In this document: piece by piece, positions 14,867 to 17,777 of the stretch
Layout: the number at the start of each line of letters is the position of its first letter
Position numbering within the stretch: the stretch's first letter is position 1
Source of the DNA: Alphaproteobacteria bacterium
Lineage (GTDB): Bacteria; Pseudomonadota; Alphaproteobacteria; SP197
Direction of reading: 5' to 3'
Assembly (NCBI GenBank): GCA_022822575.1
Contig: JAJEBJ010000422.1
Location: 1 to 17,777 of the forward strand
DNA length: 17,777 nt
Program-made: the position numbers and the translations under genes
Notes under the pieces: model-generated
Told to the model about the DNA's origin: nothing
Databases searched by the model: none
Seen by the model: the letters and a program-made list of their open reading frames with translations, nothing else

Positions 14867-14884
14867 GTCTCGCATCACTCCTTT

Positions 14885-15466
14885 TTAGGAAGACTCTTCC
14901 TCGCCTTCCCCCGGGCCACCAGGCAGAGGCAGATCCGGTCTGCTGTCGAGCAATCCCGCGGCCAGCAACTCGTCGCGTCCCGGCAGGTCATCCACTGATT
15001 CAAGACCGAAGTGTTCGAGAAACTCGCCGCTGGTTCGCCACTGCAGGGGTCTTCCCGGAGTGCGCCGACGTCCCGACGGACGGATCCAGCCGATTTCAAG
15101 AAGAAGATCGAGCGTACCCCGCGACAGTGAAACACCGCGGATGGCCTCGACCTCGGCACGGGTCACGGGCTGGTGATAGGCGATGATGGCGAGGGTCTCG
15201 AGGGCAGCCCGCGACAGTCGGCGGCGGCGCACCGACCGGATCTTGAGATCCGCTCCGAGATCCACTGCCGTGCGAAAGGACCACTTGCCGGCAATTCGCA
15301 CCGGTTCGACGCCCCGCCCGCTGTAATCCTCGGCAAGCTGACCGAGACAGGCCCCGACATCTGCGTCCTCCCCAAGCCGCGAGGCAATCTCCTTTTCGTC
15401 GACAGGCTGGGGCGACGCGAACAGCAAGGCCTCGACAATGCGCACATGCCGGGTCGGCGTCTTCAT
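14885..15466 (-). CDS. scpB: ScpB, SMC-kleisin complex winged-helix subunit
   Basis: A 193-aa chromosome segregation/condensation protein that binds ScpA in the SMC-ScpAB complex. The N-terminal winged helix begins VRIVEALLFASPQPVDEKEI (8-27); the centre contains the hallmark LSRAALETLAIIAYHQPVTR (about 84-103) and EAIRGVSLSRGTLDLLLE, then IGWIRPSGRRRTPGRP and FLEHFGLESVDDLP. The tail is Gly/Glu-rich. Its ATG overlaps the scpA stop (ATGA), a sign of translational coupling. It is the last gene of the nagZ-S2P-scpA-scpB run. Confidence 0.96.
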   Translation of the reverse strand: MKTPTRHVRIVEALLFASPQPVDEKEIASRLGEDADVGACLGQLAEDYSGRGVEPVRIAGKWSFRTAVDLGADLKIRSVRRRRLSRAALETLAIIAYHQPVTRAEVEAIRGVSLSRGTLDLLLEIGWIRPSGRRRTPGRPLQWRTSGEFLEHFGLESVDDLPGRDELLAAGLLDSRPDLPLPGGPGEGEEESS

Positions 15467-16245
15467 GTTCCTCGCCTTCTGATCTCGACCGGAGTCCAGG
15501 CGCCATCCTGACGCAGTTCCGCCTTCCCCTGGCGGGCCAGCTCCAGCCCTGCGACCAGGGTCGAACTGACGACGGAGCGATAGTAAAGACCGCTGTGCAG
15601 GTCCTCGGGAAGCAGGCTGATCATGTCCTTCCAGTCGGGTAGGTCACCAATCAGCGCCTCGAGACGTTGCAACGCCGCCTTCACGGAGAACACCTCGACA
15701 GGCTCCGGGCGCCAGTCCTGCCGGCGCACACGCTGCAGGAGCTCGCCATAGGCCCTGAGCAGGCGCCAGAGGGACTCACGCCAAACGTCCCGCGTTTCGA
15801 CGGGCAGGCCTTCGGGGTGGCCACAGCGAAAGACGTCACGATCAAGATGGGGAAGCGCCATGAGCGCCTGGGCTCTGTCCCGCATCGACTCGAGCCGGCG
15901 CAGCTGGAACTGCAACGCCTCCGCCATGAGTTCCGGGGACGGCGCTTCTTCCTCCTCGCGGGGGATGAGGAGCCGGGACTTGAGGTAGGCAAGCCAGGCC
16001 GCCATGACGAGGTAGTCGGCAGCGAGCTCAAGATGGCGGTGACGGGCCTGGGCCACGAACGCGAGGTATTGATCCGCCAGTTCCACCATGGAAATGCGCG
16101 CAAGATCGACCTTCTGCTGACGTGCCAGGGCCAACAGGACATCGAGCGGACCTTCGTAGCCCGCCACATCCACCCGGAAGACGCCGGACGGGTCGGGCAT
16201 CGGGCCCGCCTCATCTTCGGCAAAGTCCTCGTCGGTCACCTGCAT
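15463..16245 (-). CDS. scpA: ScpA, kleisin subunit of the SMC complex
   Basis: A 260-aa kleisin that bridges SMC heads and carries ScpB. Family motif YEGPLDVLLALARQQKVDL near residues 29-47, then ISMVELADQYLAF and LVMAAWLAYLKSRLLIPREE (about 79-98); the C-terminal winged helix includes VVSSTLVAGLELARQGK and ELRQDG. ATG 16245 follows GAGGGA at 8 nt. It overlaps scpB by 4 nt and starts 90 nt after the protease stop. Confidence 0.96.
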   Translation of the reverse strand: MQVTDEDFAEDEAGPMPDPSGVFRVDVAGYEGPLDVLLALARQQKVDLARISMVELADQYLAFVAQARHRHLELAADYLVMAAWLAYLKSRLLIPREEEEAPSPELMAEALQFQLRRLESMRDRAQALMALPHLDRDVFRCGHPEGLPVETRDVWRESLWRLLRAYGELLQRVRRQDWRPEPVEVFSVKAALQRLEALIGDLPDWKDMISLLPEDLHSGLYYRSVVSSTLVAGLELARQGKAELRQDGAWTPVEIRRRGT

Positions 16246-16335
16246 GCGATCTCCCTCGGAACGAAACGTGAGTCTCGCCGCATTGCCGCCTCGATTCCAG
16301 CCATCATGTCCGGGCTCTGCAGGGAGAAATGCCCA

Positions 16336-17025
16336 TCATACCATCGCGATCGCGATGATGGCGTGGATGATGGCCTCGACCGGAGGCAGGAGGAGATGGG
16401 AGAGGATGCTGATGTCCAGTCCGATCTGATCTCCGATGAGGGGTGGCAATGCAATGAGAGCGACAAGAATGGCGATACCATATCGTTCGATGCGCTGGAA
16501 CCGCGCCGCCAGGGGGGCAGAAAGAAGACCGGTCACCACGCGACCGCCATCGAGCGGTGGCAACGGAAGCATGTTGAAGACCGCCAGCACGACATTGATG
16601 ATCAGCGCATTGCGCAGGTTGGCGGCAAGCCAGGCAGAGGCCGCTTCGGGGACGAGGACCACAAGGTGAAAGGCGAGTGCCGCCGCAAGGGCCATCAGAA
16701 GATTGATGGCCGGACCCGCAGCCGCCACCAGGACCATGTCACGCCGCGGCCGGCCAAGTCGATGGAACCGCACCGGGACCGGCCGGGCATAGCCAAACAG
16801 GAAGGGCGCCTGGAAGAGGAGCAGAAGGCACGGCAGCAGAATTGTTCCGAACCGGTCGATGTGCTTCAGGGGATTGAACGTGACCCGTCCCATGAGTCGT
16901 GCGGTGTCGTCCCCGAGTTTCCACGCCACCCAGCCGTGCGCCGCCTCGTGAAGCGTGATGGCGGTCACCACCGGCAGGGCCCAGACCGAAACCAGCCACA
17001 GGATTCCCTCGACGTCGAAGCTCAT
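16336..17025 (-). CDS. M50-family site-2-type membrane metalloprotease
   Basis: A 229-aa polytopic intramembrane zinc protease of the short SpoIVFB/YwhC-like class. Zinc ligands: H26-E-A-A-H30 in a transmembrane helix, and the third ligand D159 in NMLPLPPLDGGRV (151-163). The segment GRVTFNPLKHIDRFGTILLP (47-66) is typical of the small site-2-like group (often annotated 'site-2 protease family protein'). No PDZ or CBS domain is present. Its ATG overlaps the nagZ stop by 4 nt, and it stands between nagZ and scpA. Substrate unknown. Confidence 0.93.
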   Translation of the reverse strand: MSFDVEGILWLVSVWALPVVTAITLHEAAHGWVAWKLGDDTARLMGRVTFNPLKHIDRFGTILLPCLLLLFQAPFLFGYARPVPVRFHRLGRPRRDMVLVAAAGPAINLLMALAAALAFHLVVLVPEAASAWLAANLRNALIINVVLAVFNMLPLPPLDGGRVVTGLLSAPLAARFQRIERYGIAILVALIALPPLIGDQIGLDISILSHLLLPPVEAIIHAIIAIAMV

Positions 17026-17777
17026 GGCCCGGCCACCAGTTGCGCGAGTTCTGCACGGGCCGCGGCCGGGTCGAACCCGGGTTGCGGCGGGCGACGCATT
17101 GCCGCCGCTCTCGTCACCCGCTGCAGAGCGTCACCGGCGAGCTCCGGCATCGCGGCGGCAACACGCTCACGCACGTCCAGAGGCTGGTTGCAGTGCATCA
17201 CCACGTCGATCCCGGCGGCGATGCACGATCGGGCCCTTGCTTCATGCGGACCGCTCAGGGCCTCCATGTCGATGGCATCGCTCACCAGTACACCGGCAAA
17301 CCCCAGTTCACCGCGAATGATGCGCCCTACCACATCCGGTGAAGCGGAAGCCGGATTCCGGCTGTCAATGGCCGTGTAGACAACATGGGCCACCATGCCG
17401 AAAGGGCTGCAGGCCAGACGTCGGAAGGGAACGAAGTCCTGTTCTCTCAGAACCGCGAGCTCGGTATCGACGCGCGGCAACCTGTGGTGCGGGTCCTCGG
17501 TCACCCGGCCGTGGCCAGGCATGTGCTTGATTGTCGCCTGCACGCCGCCGGCGCCAAGGCCGTCGATGAAGGCCGCCCCAAGGTCGCTGACACTGTCGGG
17601 GTCATGGGAAAAGGCGCGATCACCAATGACATCGTCCATGCCGACAAGACGCAGGTCGAGCGACGGGGCGCAGGTGACGTCGATGCCCACCGACGCCATG
17701 TCGTGGGCCAGAAGGCGACCGGCAAGCCGGGCGGCCCGCTCCCCTCCCCGGGCGATCGTGGCGGGTGGAAGACCGGG
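17022..17777 (-). CDS. nagZ: Beta-N-acetylhexosaminidase NagZ, C-terminal 251 residues (5' end cut by window)
   Basis: A GH3 cytosolic enzyme that removes GlcNAc from anhydro-muropeptides in peptidoglycan recycling. The frame is open to the right window edge. Visible motifs: L-D-L-R-L followed by the I-G-D-R-A-F-S region, the loop KHMPGHGRVTEDPHHRLP that carries the family's catalytic His region, and LVSDAIDMEALSG with the Asp aligned to the GH3 nucleophile. The second Asp of the usual S-D-D motif is Ala here. A GIDVVMHCNQ segment matches the substrate-loop end. It overlaps the protease start by 4 nt. The N-terminal part lies outside the window. Confidence 0.94.
   Translation of the reverse strand, partial: PGLPPATIARGGERAARLAGRLLAHDMASVGIDVTCAPSLDLRLVGMDDVIGDRAFSHDPDSVSDLGAAFIDGLGAGGVQATIKHMPGHGRVTEDPHHRLPRVDTELAVLREQDFVPFRRLACSPFGMVAHVVYTAIDSRNPASASPDVVGRIIRGELGFAGVLVSDAIDMEALSGPHEARARSCIAAGIDVVMHCNQPLDVRERVAAAMPELAGDALQRVTRAAAMRRPPQPGFDPAAARAELAQLVAGP

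Noticed and set aside
14840..14875. An 11-codon ORF (MRDLKIRTVCR) after the scpB stop with AAAAGGAG just upstream
   Set aside because: The ribosome site is only 2-3 nt from the ATG, too close to be efficient, and the ORF overlaps the candidate promoter of the next gene; no attenuation hairpin is seen.
16343..16356. ATCGCGATCGCGAT palindrome
   Set aside because: It falls in the codons for the repetitive I-A-I-A end of the site-2 protease and is explained by coding sequence.
15667..17379. A 570-codon plus-strand open frame opposite scpA and the site-2 protease
   Set aside because: The minus-strand genes carry clear family motifs and coupled starts; the plus-strand translation is low-complexity and Arg/Gln/His-rich, typical of an antisense shadow in GC-rich DNA.

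Overview
This is a GC-rich (roughly 60-65%) stretch of a bacterial chromosome, almost certainly from an alphaproteobacterium. The evidence is gene order: nagZ / site-2 protease / scpA / scpB, tatA-tatB-tatC-serS-pcm-LytM lipoprotein, and yajC-secD-secF-Mth938 domain are neighbourhoods typical of Alphaproteobacteria (Rhodospirillales and relatives). The family-level assignment is an inference. Both window edges cut genes: the 3' part of trmFO on the left and the 3' part of nagZ on the right.

Left part (1-1750, + strand): the C-terminal two thirds of TrmFO (folate-dependent tRNA m5U54 methyltransferase), then a 29-codon single-span membrane ORF with a strong Shine-Dalgarno sequence, then a 168-aa four-helix membrane protein resembling half of the PuuD/Urate_ox_N domain. 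A strong hairpin separates this from the convergent Sec operon. On the minus strand (5020 down to 1748) a recognisable sigma-70-like promoter precedes yajC-secD-secF and a Mth938/DUF498 protein: the accessory part of the Sec translocase.

Middle (5133-10603): a DUF815 AAA-type ATPase on the + strand, then the minus-strand cluster tatA-tatB-tatC-serS-pcm-LytM lipoprotein. surE, often found between serS and pcm, is not there. TatC carries an acidic insertion of about 60 residues in its first periplasmic loop and probably starts at TTG. The LytM domain has lost its zinc-binding residues.

Accessory stretch (about 10604-14884): in many relatives scpB lies next to tatA; here about 4.3 kb intervenes. 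It holds a YHS-domain protein with a twin-arginine signal peptide, a Rieske non-haem iron oxygenase of the KshA/DAF-36 (cholesterol 7-desaturase) type with its own promoter and an overlapping small downstream ORF, an orphan FbpC/PotA-type ABC ATPase, and three gene-poor spacers, one of which carries gene-like fragments.

Right part (14885-17777, minus strand): scpB, scpA (SMC-kleisin complex), an M50 site-2-type membrane protease and the C-terminal part of nagZ, tightly packed with 4-nt ATGA overlaps. The Sec and Tat genes together make this a protein-export-rich chromosomal region. The most interesting items are the TatC loop insertion, the microprotein/half-PuuD pair, and the accessory stretch next to the tat genes, which contains a likely Tat substrate.
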